This document shows positions 28,674 through 36,417 of a DNA stretch of 42,906 nt, one piece after another (the stretch's first letter is position 1; every line of letters begins with the position of its first letter). Made by a program: the position numbers and the translations under genes. The notes under the pieces were generated by a model. It was not told the DNA's origin and made no database searches. It saw nothing but the letters and a program-made list of their open reading frames with translations. Source of the stretch: Klebsiella pneumoniae (GTDB taxonomy: Bacteria > Pseudomonadota > Gammaproteobacteria > Pseudomonadales > CAMAPQ01); assembly GCA_945860125.1 (NCBI GenBank), contig CAMAPQ010000015.1, forward strand, positions 1 through 42,906, in the 5' to 3' direction.

Positions 28674-30029
28674 ATGAAATTATTTAAGGCGATTCAACAA
28701 GGTAATGCACCTAGTTCTTTGCATCATTTTGCGCCGTCTCAATTTAAATTTTCATCATCGCCGACATTAAGTATGGTGCGTTTTAATAATGCCTCTGAAG
28801 CAGCAAGCGTTGATCCGAAAAAAAGCGCACTAGATTCAAAGCTAAAGTTCTCTTTTCTAGAAAATGCACGTACTAAAATAACGCCGCAAAAGACTATTTT
28901 GTCGCTTACGCCAAAAGAAATGAAAGAGTATTTTTTTAAAGCAATTGAGCATGATGATGAAGTGTTGGTTTTTCAAATTCTTGAGCAAAAATTATTAACG
29001 CAAGCTGATTTTGGTGCGAAAGAACTTAATCCTATTTCACTTTGTATTGAGCATAGTGCATTTAATATTTTTAATTTACTCGTTCACTATTATCACTGGA
29101 CTCCAGTAATGTTTGAGAAAGATGGTTTGAATAATCCACTTCAGTTGGCGGTAGATTTAAATCATGCTGATTTTGTTCAAGTAATATTAACGGTACTTTC
29201 TGATGAAGAAATAAAAAAATATTGCCCCCCTTTACTGAGTGAGGTTGTCGCAAATGAGCATTATTCAATTGCCTCATATTTTTTAGCCCGTGGGGTAGAT
29301 CCTAATCAATTAGATCAATCTCAACCACCTGCGCTTTTATTAGCTTTAATTAATAAAGATGTACCGATGATTGAGCTATTACTTCAATTTAATGCACAGG
29401 TTGAAGCTGTTTTAAACTACGATTTAGCATTTGCTTCACCATTAAATCAATTATTGTTGCAGTGTATTGCAGAAGATGTTTTGCCTAGCTTTATTTTATT
29501 TGCCGATAAAAAGCTGTTTACAGGTCATTCTTTAATAGAGGGATCTACTGTGTTACAGCACGCTCTTAAGCTTAATGCTGAAAAAATTATTCAATATCTA
29601 TTTCTTGAAAAGATCGCAATTAATGTATTGCCAGAGGGTACAACGCCCCCCTTACAGCTGGCTGTTGAGAAAGGGCAGCTTGTGTGGGTTACCCAGCTAG
29701 TAAAGTTAGGCGCTGAAGTTAACTATAAAAATCAGCTAGGAAAAACAGCTTTGTTGCTTGCTACAGAAGCTGGCTATTCAGATATCATCAGCTTTCTTTG
29801 TCAGCATGGGGCAGAGGTAGGTTTAGCTGATCATTTTGGTGATACACCACTCCATAAAGCAGTCATGCATAATGATTTTACCTCAGTGAAAATTTTGCTA
29901 GAGGCAGGTGCTGATCTTGATCAAAAAAATAAGCAGGCCTTATCATCCTATCAATTAGCAAAAGAGCATGATTTAAAAGCCATGCTCTCTCTTTTTTCTT
30001 TGTATCTTCTTGATAAAATGGGATGGTAA
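28674..30029 (+). CDS. Ankyrin-repeat protein, possible secreted effector
   Basis: Protein of 451 residues without signal peptide or membrane helix. The first 75 residues are Ser/Asn-rich and low in structure. Ankyrin repeats fill the rest: three clear consecutive units at about 323-355, 356-388 and 389-421 (GKTALLLATEAGYSDIISFL, GDTPLHKAVMHNDFTSVKILL) and weaker ones from about 150. Ankyrin proteins mediate protein contacts. In Coxiella and Legionella many are type IV effectors, but no secretion gene is nearby and I see no clear C-terminal Glu block, so effector status is inference. It follows mutT by 27 bases. A terminator-like hairpin lies inside its 3' end. Confidence 0.85.
   Translation: MKLFKAIQQGNAPSSLHHFAPSQFKFSSSPTLSMVRFNNASEAASVDPKKSALDSKLKFSFLENARTKITPQKTILSLTPKEMKEYFFKAIEHDDEVLVFQILEQKLLTQADFGAKELNPISLCIEHSAFNIFNLLVHYYHWTPVMFEKDGLNNPLQLAVDLNHADFVQVILTVLSDEEIKKYCPPLLSEVVANEHYSIASYFLARGVDPNQLDQSQPPALLLALINKDVPMIELLLQFNAQVEAVLNYDLAFASPLNQLLLQCIAEDVLPSFILFADKKLFTGHSLIEGSTVLQHALKLNAEKIIQYLFLEKIAINVLPEGTTPPLQLAVEKGQLVWVTQLVKLGAEVNYKNQLGKTALLLATEAGYSDIISFLCQHGAEVGLADHFGDTPLHKAVMHNDFTSVKILLEAGADLDQKNKQALSSYQLAKEHDLKAMLSLFSLYLLDKMGW
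29963..30000 (+). terminator. Terminator-like hairpin inside the ankyrin gene 3' end
   Basis: AGAGCATG (29963-29970) and CATGCTCT (29981-29988) form a perfect eight-base stem around a 10-base loop, followed by CTCTTTTTTCTT. It looks like an intrinsic terminator but lies about 40 bases before the stop codon at 30029. Confidence 0.4.
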
Positions 30030-30049
30030 GTCCTATTTAACACGGCTTT

Positions 30050-31084
30050 TTACTGATCTTTTACTTGTTTTAGGCTTTCTTTGAGTTCAGCCATGCTTGT
30101 CTGAGGATCGCTTTGAAGCATTTGCCGAAACAATTGCAAGACTTTTTCTTCAAGCTCAATTTTTTGAGCGGGTAAGTAGCTAGACTTAGTGAGCCATTCT
30201 GGAATCTTTCCTTGTGCAAGGGCTAATTTTTGCTGCAACCAATAAAAAGCTTCATCTGCTTTTAGCGCCGCTATTAATTTTGCGGTTTGTAGAAGAGGTG
30301 CTTTGCTGAATGTATTCGGTGAGTCAAAATTTGAAAAAAAGTTTTTAAATAAAGTCTCTAATGAGGCATCTGATAAAACAACTTCACGTAAATTTGCTAA
30401 ATGACGATCATTTAGCAATGTGTCAGTCAGAAAACGAATAGCAGTTTTTTTAATGAGCGGCGTTAAATCAACTAATACTGGCTCAGCAAGTATTAGTTCT
30501 TTCTCAAAGAGAGGCTGGAGCACATCATTAATTTCAGCCTCAGTAATGAATGTTCCTAATTTTTTACCAATAAAATTTTCTAAGGCGACTTTTGTTGTCT
30601 CTTTTTGTGCAAGCACAAAAGCGTATTTATGAGCAGACCATATTTTAATTTTTGGGTAAAGACGCAATAGTTTGTTCGTGATAGAGGCTTTCTCATCTTC
30701 ATTTAAAGGGCGCAACGCAGAAGGTGATTCGCCATTTTGTGGTTTATACAATGATTTATGTGTGCGTAACAAATCAACGCATTCGTCGTCATGACAGAAA
30801 GTGATGGCTTGCGGTAGCTTATCTATTGCCGACAAAAACGGATCTGTTGTCTCTTTTTCAGAAAAGAGCTCATCATGAAGTGCTGTACGCAAAAACGATT
30901 TTTGGCTACGTAAAGCATAAGAAAATGAAGGTGTTAACCGATTCATTCTAGTGTGAGTCGTAGAGGGTAACGGTGTTACATTATTCAGTTTTGTTTGGGC
31001 GGGTATGAAAAATTGATTTGGCCTAGGCTGGAAAGATTGGGCGGTATTTAAGGCTGCATTGATAATACAAAAAGACTTGAGCAT
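30050..31084 (-). CDS. Hypothetical protein, convergent to the ankyrin gene
   Basis: Unrecognised 344-residue protein. The first 75 residues are rich in Pro, Thr, Asn and Ser and look disordered. The rest is predicted mostly helical with many Leu, Lys and Glu residues and alternating charge. There is no clear signal peptide, membrane helix or catalytic motif. Two cysteines in a CHDDEC segment lie near residue 97. ATG 31084 has AAGAGAG upstream. It ends 20 bases from the ankyrin gene on the opposite strand. The similar design (disordered start, helical body) raises the idea of another effector-type protein, which is conjecture. A real gene by length, start signal and lack of a better frame. 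Confidence 0.7.
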   Translation of the reverse strand: MLKSFCIINAALNTAQSFQPRPNQFFIPAQTKLNNVTPLPSTTHTRMNRLTPSFSYALRSQKSFLRTALHDELFSEKETTDPFLSAIDKLPQAITFCHDDECVDLLRTHKSLYKPQNGESPSALRPLNEDEKASITNKLLRLYPKIKIWSAHKYAFVLAQKETTKVALENFIGKKLGTFITEAEINDVLQPLFEKELILAEPVLVDLTPLIKKTAIRFLTDTLLNDRHLANLREVVLSDASLETLFKNFFSNFDSPNTFSKAPLLQTAKLIAALKADEAFYWLQQKLALAQGKIPEWLTKSSYLPAQKIELEEKVLQLFRQMLQSDPQTSMAELKESLKQVKDQ

Positions 31085-31115
31085 AAAACGAGCTCTCTTA
31101 ATCCCGATTTGATTG

Positions 31116-31847
31116 TTAACGTAACGCTTGGTATACCATGATTATGCCGGATATTGGCATATAAAGATAAACTATTTGTTTAAATTTTTCGGAAGAAATT
31201 TTATTAAGTATTCGGTTAGCAAAAAATACGCCTATCATGCCGCCGGCGCCCAAAAATAAGACATACCAAACAATTGGCCCGAGTGATAAACCAATCGCAC
31301 TATAGGCGATGAGCTTAATAATTTGTAACCATAAAGAAGCTAATGATTTTGTTGCAATTAATGATTCTTTATTAAGTCCTATTTGAAATAAAAAAGGATT
31401 ATAAACAGGGCCTGTTGCGCCAATGACAGTAGAAAAGCTTCCTACAAAAACAGAGATAATAAAAAGGCCGTTTAGTGTTAAAGAAGGAAAATATTTTTTT
31501 TGCGCTAAGATGGGATGTAGCGGTGTGCTGATTAAAAAAAGTCCGGTTAGAACTTGCAGTAAGTGAGCGGGGATGCTCTTAAAGCACCATGCACCCAATA
31601 TGACACCGATTGTCGAGCCTAATAGCATTCTCCTCAAAATAGGCCAGTTAATAAAGCGTCTAAATAAAAAGACTCTTGTAGGATTAACCGCAAGACTGGC
31701 CACTGTAATAACCGGTGCAACATAAGTGGGGCCGAGAATATGGCTGATAATCGGTAAAAGTAAGCTGGCTGCACCACCGGCAACCACTGTACTCATAAAC
31801 CAAGCAATAAGGCCTGCAATAAAAAGAAAGCTATAAGTTGTGAACAT
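31116..31847 (-). CDS. TSUP (TauE/SafE) family membrane permease
   Basis: Integral membrane protein of 243 residues with about seven or eight hydrophobic helices. It shows the family pattern of two related halves: GLIAWFMSTVVAGGAASLLLP at the start, and the mid segment VGSFSTVIGATGPVYNPFLF with the conserved GxxGPxxxPF-like motif. The family exports or imports small anions such as sulfite or sulfoacetate; the substrate here is unknown. It starts 13 bases after the thioesterase stop and has no good ribosome site, suggesting coupled translation. Confidence 0.85.
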   Translation of the reverse strand: MFTTYSFLFIAGLIAWFMSTVVAGGAASLLLPIISHILGPTYVAPVITVASLAVNPTRVFLFRRFINWPILRRMLLGSTIGVILGAWCFKSIPAHLLQVLTGLFLISTPLHPILAQKKYFPSLTLNGLFIISVFVGSFSTVIGATGPVYNPFLFQIGLNKESLIATKSLASLWLQIIKLIAYSAIGLSLGPIVWYVLFLGAGGMIGVFFANRILNKISSEKFKQIVYLYMPISGIIMVYQALR

Positions 31848-31860
31848 AGGAAAGTAATCG

Positions 31861-32439
31861 TTATAGCTTATTTCCAGAGCCGGTATGGCTTGATAGACGG
31901 ATCAGTGATTTGGGTCGGTTCACTTGGATTAAATGATGCCAGTTTTTAACTGTGTCAGGAATTTCTGGGGGGATATGAGTAATACCTAAGAGTTTAAAAA
32001 CAACTTCAATGGGCACAGCTTTCCCTTCTTTAAGCACCGCTGAGCGAACCAAGCCTATTGTGTAGACTTTCCCATGAGAGCTGAAAACTTGTTGAAAATA
32101 AATATATTTAAAGTCCCAGCTTAATACTCTGGTTTCTATTTGAAAATTTTGCCAAGTTTTCAAAGAGTGGATGTAACTCATATCGATATTTGCAACCACA
32201 AGATCATAGCGATTTTTGACTAATCTTTGCGCTATTTGGCTCATAATTAAGAATTCCATTCTTCCAAAGTCCATATACTTTAGATATTTTGAGTTATTCA
32301 TATGAATATTAAAATCGATATCTGTCAGACCTACTTTAAACTGGCCAAAATGAGAGGCGAGAATGTCAATAGGCCCTTCACGAAAGAGCTGAATGAAAGA
32401 TCTTGCACCATAAAAGGCGCCTTCAATATCCTGAAGCAT
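31861..32439 (-). CDS. Hot-dog fold thioesterase (4HBT-like)
   Basis: Protein of 192 residues with one hot-dog domain at about 30-160. The segment VGLTDIDFNIHMNNSKYLKYMDFGRMEF (about 33-60) has the D-x-N-x-H-M-N-N pattern of acyl-CoA thioesterase/THEM6-like members, followed by VNIDMSYIHSLK-type strand sequence (here VANIDMSYIHSLK). It probably hydrolyses an acyl-CoA or similar thioester; the substrate is unknown. ATG 32439 has AAGGA six bases upstream. It is the first gene of a two-gene unit with the TSUP permease. Confidence 0.8.
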   Translation of the reverse strand: MLQDIEGAFYGARSFIQLFREGPIDILASHFGQFKVGLTDIDFNIHMNNSKYLKYMDFGRMEFLIMSQIAQRLVKNRYDLVVANIDMSYIHSLKTWQNFQIETRVLSWDFKYIYFQQVFSSHGKVYTIGLVRSAVLKEGKAVPIEVVFKLLGITHIPPEIPDTVKNWHHLIQVNRPKSLIRLSSHTGSGNKL

Positions 32440-32502
32440 GGGATGTCCTTAAAATATTTTTTTGAATGCCTTTAACATAGCATATCAATAAAAATCAGTA
32501 TC

Positions 32503-33756
32503 TTATTTTTTGTCTTTTTCTTCATCATCTATGGGGGTGAGTGAGAGCTCTATTGTTTTAGTGATAGGTTTAGCCTGTGCTGGTTTTGTTTGTGCAGGCG
32601 TAGAAGCACTTTCTTTATTTTTTTTGTCTGATGCCGTGTTACCTTGAGCGTTACCTTGCTCATGATCTGCGCTGGGGCTTGTTTCATTTTCTGATTGGCT
32701 ATCTAGCGTTACTTTCAATCGTAAATTGTTTTTAGAGTCAGCATTTTTAATGGCTTCGTCTAAGGATATTTTCCCTTGTTTATAGAGTTTATAGAGTGCT
32801 AAATCAAAGGTTTGCATACCTTGATTTTCTGACTTATCCATTACTTCTTTAATTAAATCAGGCTCACCATTTTTGATTAAGTCGCAGACTCTGGGTGTGC
32901 CCAGTAATACTTCAACAGCGGCAGCTCTTTTATTGTCTATAGTGGGAATAAGCCGTTGAGAAACAATTCCTCGTAAGTTTAATGAAATATCAAGAAATAG
33001 CTGTTTGTGTCTTTCCTCAGGAAAAAAGTTAACAATACGATCAATTGCTTGATTGGCATTATTGGCATGTAACGTTGAGATGCAAAGATGCCCTGTTTCT
33101 GCAAAAGCCAAAGCCGACTCCATTGTTTCTGCACTTCTAATTTCACCAATAAGAATCACGTCAGGCGCTTGTCTGAGCGTATTCTCAAGCGCATCTTTAT
33201 AACTTAAGGTGTCACCACCTACTTCTCGTTGATTAACAATCGATTTTTTGTGCTGATGAACAAACTCAACAGGATCCTCAACCGTAATAATATGACCATA
33301 ACTATTTTCATTGCGATGATTAATCAATGAAGCAAGAGACGTTGATTTTCCTGAACCCGTGCCGCCGACAAAAAGCACTAAGCCTCTTTTTTGCATCACG
33401 AGTTGTAATAATATAGGGGGTAGATTTAAGCTCTCAAAAGAAGGGATTTCGGTTTTAATGGTACGAATAACCATGCCAATTTCATTGCGCTGTTTAAATA
33501 TATTCACGCGAAATCTGCCAACACCACTGCGTTGAATAGCAAGATTCATCTCAGGTCGTTTCTCAAAAGCCGCGGTTTGTTCTTCATCCATGATGTTATA
33601 AGCATATTCTTTTACTTCCCCTGGCATGAGTAATTCTGTGCCGATCGGTTCTAATTTGCCGTGTATCTTGCAGCTTATTGGCGCGCCTGTTGATAAAAAA
33701 AGATCTGAGCCATCTCTTTCTACCATCTGTTTGAGATACCGTTCAAAATCAATCAT
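32503..33756 (-). CDS. pilU: Type IV pilus retraction ATPase PilU
   Basis: Hexameric AAA-type secretion ATPase that works with PilT to retract type IV pili. It is 417 residues. The N-terminal PAS-like domain begins MIDFERYLKQMVERDGSDLF. Walker A is GTGSGKST at 132-139. The Asp box (IITVEDPVEF), Walker B (DVILIGEIRS) and His box (GHLCISTLHANNANQA) follow. The start and the NQREVG and LPPILLQL segments resemble PilU more than PilT. The last 65 residues are a Ser/Ala/Lys/Glu-rich tail not typical of the family. No other pilus gene is in the window. Confidence 0.9.
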   Translation of the reverse strand: MIDFERYLKQMVERDGSDLFLSTGAPISCKIHGKLEPIGTELLMPGEVKEYAYNIMDEEQTAAFEKRPEMNLAIQRSGVGRFRVNIFKQRNEIGMVIRTIKTEIPSFESLNLPPILLQLVMQKRGLVLFVGGTGSGKSTSLASLINHRNENSYGHIITVEDPVEFVHQHKKSIVNQREVGGDTLSYKDALENTLRQAPDVILIGEIRSAETMESALAFAETGHLCISTLHANNANQAIDRIVNFFPEERHKQLFLDISLNLRGIVSQRLIPTIDNKRAAAVEVLLGTPRVCDLIKNGEPDLIKEVMDKSENQGMQTFDLALYKLYKQGKISLDEAIKNADSKNNLRLKVTLDSQSENETSPSADHEQGNAQGNTASDKKNKESASTPAQTKPAQAKPITKTIELSLTPIDDEEKDKK

Positions 33757-33953
33757 ATTAATGGCCTATTGTTATTTTTTATCGGGCATTTCATCTAAAA
33801 ATATTTTTTAATTTTGAGTATAGCGTTCCCTTTATTAAAGATAGCGCTGCACTGATTTATTTAATAATCAGCTTTAAATTATGTATCTATACTTTAATTA
33901 AGAGTGGTTATTTATTCGTCAGTTTGGCGTATTGATAAAAAGGGAAGTAATAA

Positions 33954-36215
33954 GTGGTGCAGTACTTAGGTCAGTTTGTTGTAAACAGAATTCAGGCAAT
34001 AATGAGCACTAGAAATATACTAGTTATGCTGTTGTGTTGTATTTGTTGCTTACAGTTAGGTTGTTTTGAAGAAAGCTCCAATAGCGCAGGTGAAGACAAC
34101 ACATCGACAAATACTGATGATTCAGCTACAGATTTAGCGAGTGAACGTGAGGTTGAATTCATTAGCGAAGCAGGTTACACCTTGAAGGCAAGGTTGGTGA
34201 CAAAATCTGATCGCTCTTCTACGGGTAATATCAGTACAACTTCTCCTGGCGTCATTATTGTTACCTTAGTCGATGAAAAATCCCAAGGTATTCCTAACTT
34301 GCTTATTGAGTTTAGCTCTGAAGACACAACCTTCAGCCCTGTAAAAGGGAAAGCGGTGACGAATGAGAAAGGCCAAGCAGAAATTACGGTGCTAGATAAA
34401 AATGAGACAGGCACGGCGTCGATTCTTATTAAAGCAAAATATAAAGCAGATGAGTTGAGCTTAACGCTGAATCTTGAAATTATCCCACCGAAAATCAAGA
34501 TGGGCAGTGGTAGCGGTCTTAGTTTTCAAGATGGTATTTTAAGTGTAGGCGTTACCCCTATTTCAGCAGGGGGCACCGCCGTAATTACAGCAACATTCGT
34601 AGATGAAGCCCTGGCTTTTTATTCTAGTGGTGTTGATGTTTCTTTTACTTCTGATTGTGTGAAAAGTAGTCTTTCAACAATTGATGCTTTAGTAGCAAGC
34701 GTTAATGGCAGTGCCAGCGCAACGTATAAAGCTGCAGGTTGCGAAGGCAGGGATGTTATTACGGCAACGGCTAATATTGGTGGTACGACCTTTACGGCCT
34801 TGGCTATTATTGTGATTCAAAGCGATACCGTGGGTAGTATTGAGTTTGTTTCTGCAGCGCCTAACACCATTGCTTTACAAGGTGCAGGTACAGCGCTTTT
34901 AAGTGAAACATCAAAAGTGACGTTTAAAGTTAAGGGTGGACAGGGTTTGGCTTTATCTAATCAAACAGTTGCTTTTCGTTTAACTTCCCAAGTAGGTGGC
35001 GTCACATTAAGCCCTGTCTCTGCTGTGACAGATAGTTCAGGTTTGGCAAGCGCGGTGGTACGTTCTGGTTATATTGCTCAGTCTGTCAGTGTTGTCGCTT
35101 CCGTTAGTGTCACGGGTAGTACGACGATTCAAACCCAATCAAGCTCTTTAGTTATTACAACAGGGACGCCCGATCAAAATAGTGTTTCTTTGACGAGTAG
35201 CCAGCATAATCCTGAAGGCTGGAGTTATGACGCAACAACGATTAGTTCAGTTATTCGTTTAGCAGATGTTTTTAATAATCCTGCTCCAGATGGCACTGCA
35301 GTTAACTTTACCACTGAAGGTGGCGCGATTGGGGGAGCTTGTAATACAACGGTGGGTACGTGTTCAGTGACGTGGTATAGCCAGAATCCTCGTCCTGAGA
35401 ATGGTCGCGTCACAATTTTAGCCACGGCAGTTGGTCATGAAAGTTTTGCTGATGTGAATGGTAATGGCGTGTTTGATAATGGTGATACTTTTGAAGATTT
35501 AGGCGAAGCGTTTTTAGATGTTGATTATGATGGCCGGCGCGATGCTGCTGAAACTTGCACAGACTCAAACGCTAATGGCGTATGGGATGATGCTGAATAT
35601 TATTATGATGACAATGCGAGCGGTGCTTATACATTAGGCGAGCCTTTTATTGATAAAAATGCCAATGGATCTTGGACGGCTGCTGAACCTATTCCTGTTG
35701 GGAATGATTTAGATAGCGATGGCCGCTGCGATGTCTCTGAGCCTTATATCGATTTTGATGAAGATGGTGTTTATGATTTACCTAATGCTTTATATAACGG
35801 CATTTTATGTCAGGACACTGTTCGTTGTGATACAGGCGTGAGTCAAGTAACGGTACGCGATAATAATCAGATTGTTATGTCAGGCTCGTCTGCTTATATA
35901 TGGATAAAATTCAATGGAACTTGGTTTGCCCCTGGTACTTTTTTTACTGCAAATGTGACACTTTCCTCCCTTTTTACAATTCTTATTATGGATGAAAACG
36001 GTAATTCGTTGCCTGGTGCATCAGTCATAACATTGGAAAATGATAATGGTGAGTTATCGGGCGATACGAGTTTTACGATTAATAATTCCATTTCGGCTAG
36101 AATAATTTCAACCCTGATTACGTCTGATGGCACGTCTGATTCGGGTGTATTGTCTATTAAAATAAAAACGCCTAAAGATAATGAGTCTGCTAGAAGTATT
36201 AGTATTCAGGATTAG
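33954..36215 (+). CDS. Secreted Ig-like/invasin-type repeat protein with calcium-loop region
   Basis: Surface or secreted protein of 753 residues. GTG 33954 has AGGGA eight bases upstream. ATG 34002 (MSTRNILVMLL) would give a more ordinary signal peptide but lacks a good site. A hydrophobic segment ends in QLGC (Cys37), an imperfect lipobox, followed by a Ser/Asn/Asp-rich linker typical of lipoproteins. Bacterial Ig-like (Big/invasin) domains span about 80-490, with repeated GVIIVTLVDEKSQGIPNLLIE-type strands. Seven EF-hand-like loops lie at about 499-612, then another Ig-like domain. It probably acts in adhesion. No autotransporter or C-terminal sorting signal is visible. Confidence 0.8.
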   Translation: MVQYLGQFVVNRIQAIMSTRNILVMLLCCICCLQLGCFEESSNSAGEDNTSTNTDDSATDLASEREVEFISEAGYTLKARLVTKSDRSSTGNISTTSPGVIIVTLVDEKSQGIPNLLIEFSSEDTTFSPVKGKAVTNEKGQAEITVLDKNETGTASILIKAKYKADELSLTLNLEIIPPKIKMGSGSGLSFQDGILSVGVTPISAGGTAVITATFVDEALAFYSSGVDVSFTSDCVKSSLSTIDALVASVNGSASATYKAAGCEGRDVITATANIGGTTFTALAIIVIQSDTVGSIEFVSAAPNTIALQGAGTALLSETSKVTFKVKGGQGLALSNQTVAFRLTSQVGGVTLSPVSAVTDSSGLASAVVRSGYIAQSVSVVASVSVTGSTTIQTQSSSLVITTGTPDQNSVSLTSSQHNPEGWSYDATTISSVIRLADVFNNPAPDGTAVNFTTEGGAIGGACNTTVGTCSVTWYSQNPRPENGRVTILATAVGHESFADVNGNGVFDNGDTFEDLGEAFLDVDYDGRRDAAETCTDSNANGVWDDAEYYYDDNASGAYTLGEPFIDKNANGSWTAAEPIPVGNDLDSDGRCDVSEPYIDFDEDGVYDLPNALYNGILCQDTVRCDTGVSQVTVRDNNQIVMSGSSAYIWIKFNGTWFAPGTFFTANVTLSSLFTILIMDENGNSLPGASVITLENDNGELSGDTSFTINNSISARIISTLITSDGTSDSGVLSIKIKTPKDNESARSISIQD
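35450..35785 (+). repeat. Seven tandem calcium-loop-like repeats in the Ig-like protein
   Basis: Loops of the form D-x-N-x-x-G-x-x-x-x-x-E/D: DVNGNGVFDNGD, DVDYDGRRDAAE, DSNANGVWDDAE, DDNASGAYTLGE, DKNANGSWTAAE, DLDSDGRCDVSE, DFDEDGVYDLPN. They resemble dockerin or EF-hand calcium loops and are joined by short E-P/A-F-I/L-D linkers. Confidence 0.8.
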
Positions 36216-36271
36216 CGTAAGTGTTATGTTAAGTTCGATAGGCTATTATTCCCAGCTTTCACAGGGAATAA

Positions 36272-36399
36272 TATACCCTTCGTACTTGAAACCACGGCAT
36301 GGTTGGCTTCCGCTCATTCACCGCAATCACATAGCTTATCTATGCTCATGGGGTTCACGCTCTTGCCGCCTCACCGTGACTCCAATTACTTTGGGTATA
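36272..36399. repeat. ERIC-like palindromic repeat (about 128 bp)
   Basis: The element opens TATACCC (36272) and closes GGGTATA (36399). The halves are imperfect inverted copies: GTACTTGAA and its mirror near 36377, CACGG near both ends. The centre CATAGCTTATCTATG (near 36332-36346) forms a hairpin. The segment GCTCATGGGGTTCAC resembles the ERIC1R primer core, and length and TATA ends fit ERIC (about 127 bp, known from enterobacteria). It lies between two convergent genes, where it could also stop transcripts. The ERIC match is from memory of the consensus. Confidence 0.7.
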
Positions 36400-36417
36400 G
36401 ATTTTAGGTAAACCTCT

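Noticed and set aside
33865..33893. Promoter before the Ig-like gene (TATACT at 33888-33893)
   Set aside because: The -35 at the right distance matches only 3/6, so it is too weak to call in AT-rich DNA.
36181..36411. 76-codon plus-strand frame after the Ig-like gene
   Set aside because: It starts inside the Ig-like gene and is made mostly of the ERIC-like repeat, so it is not likely to be a gene.
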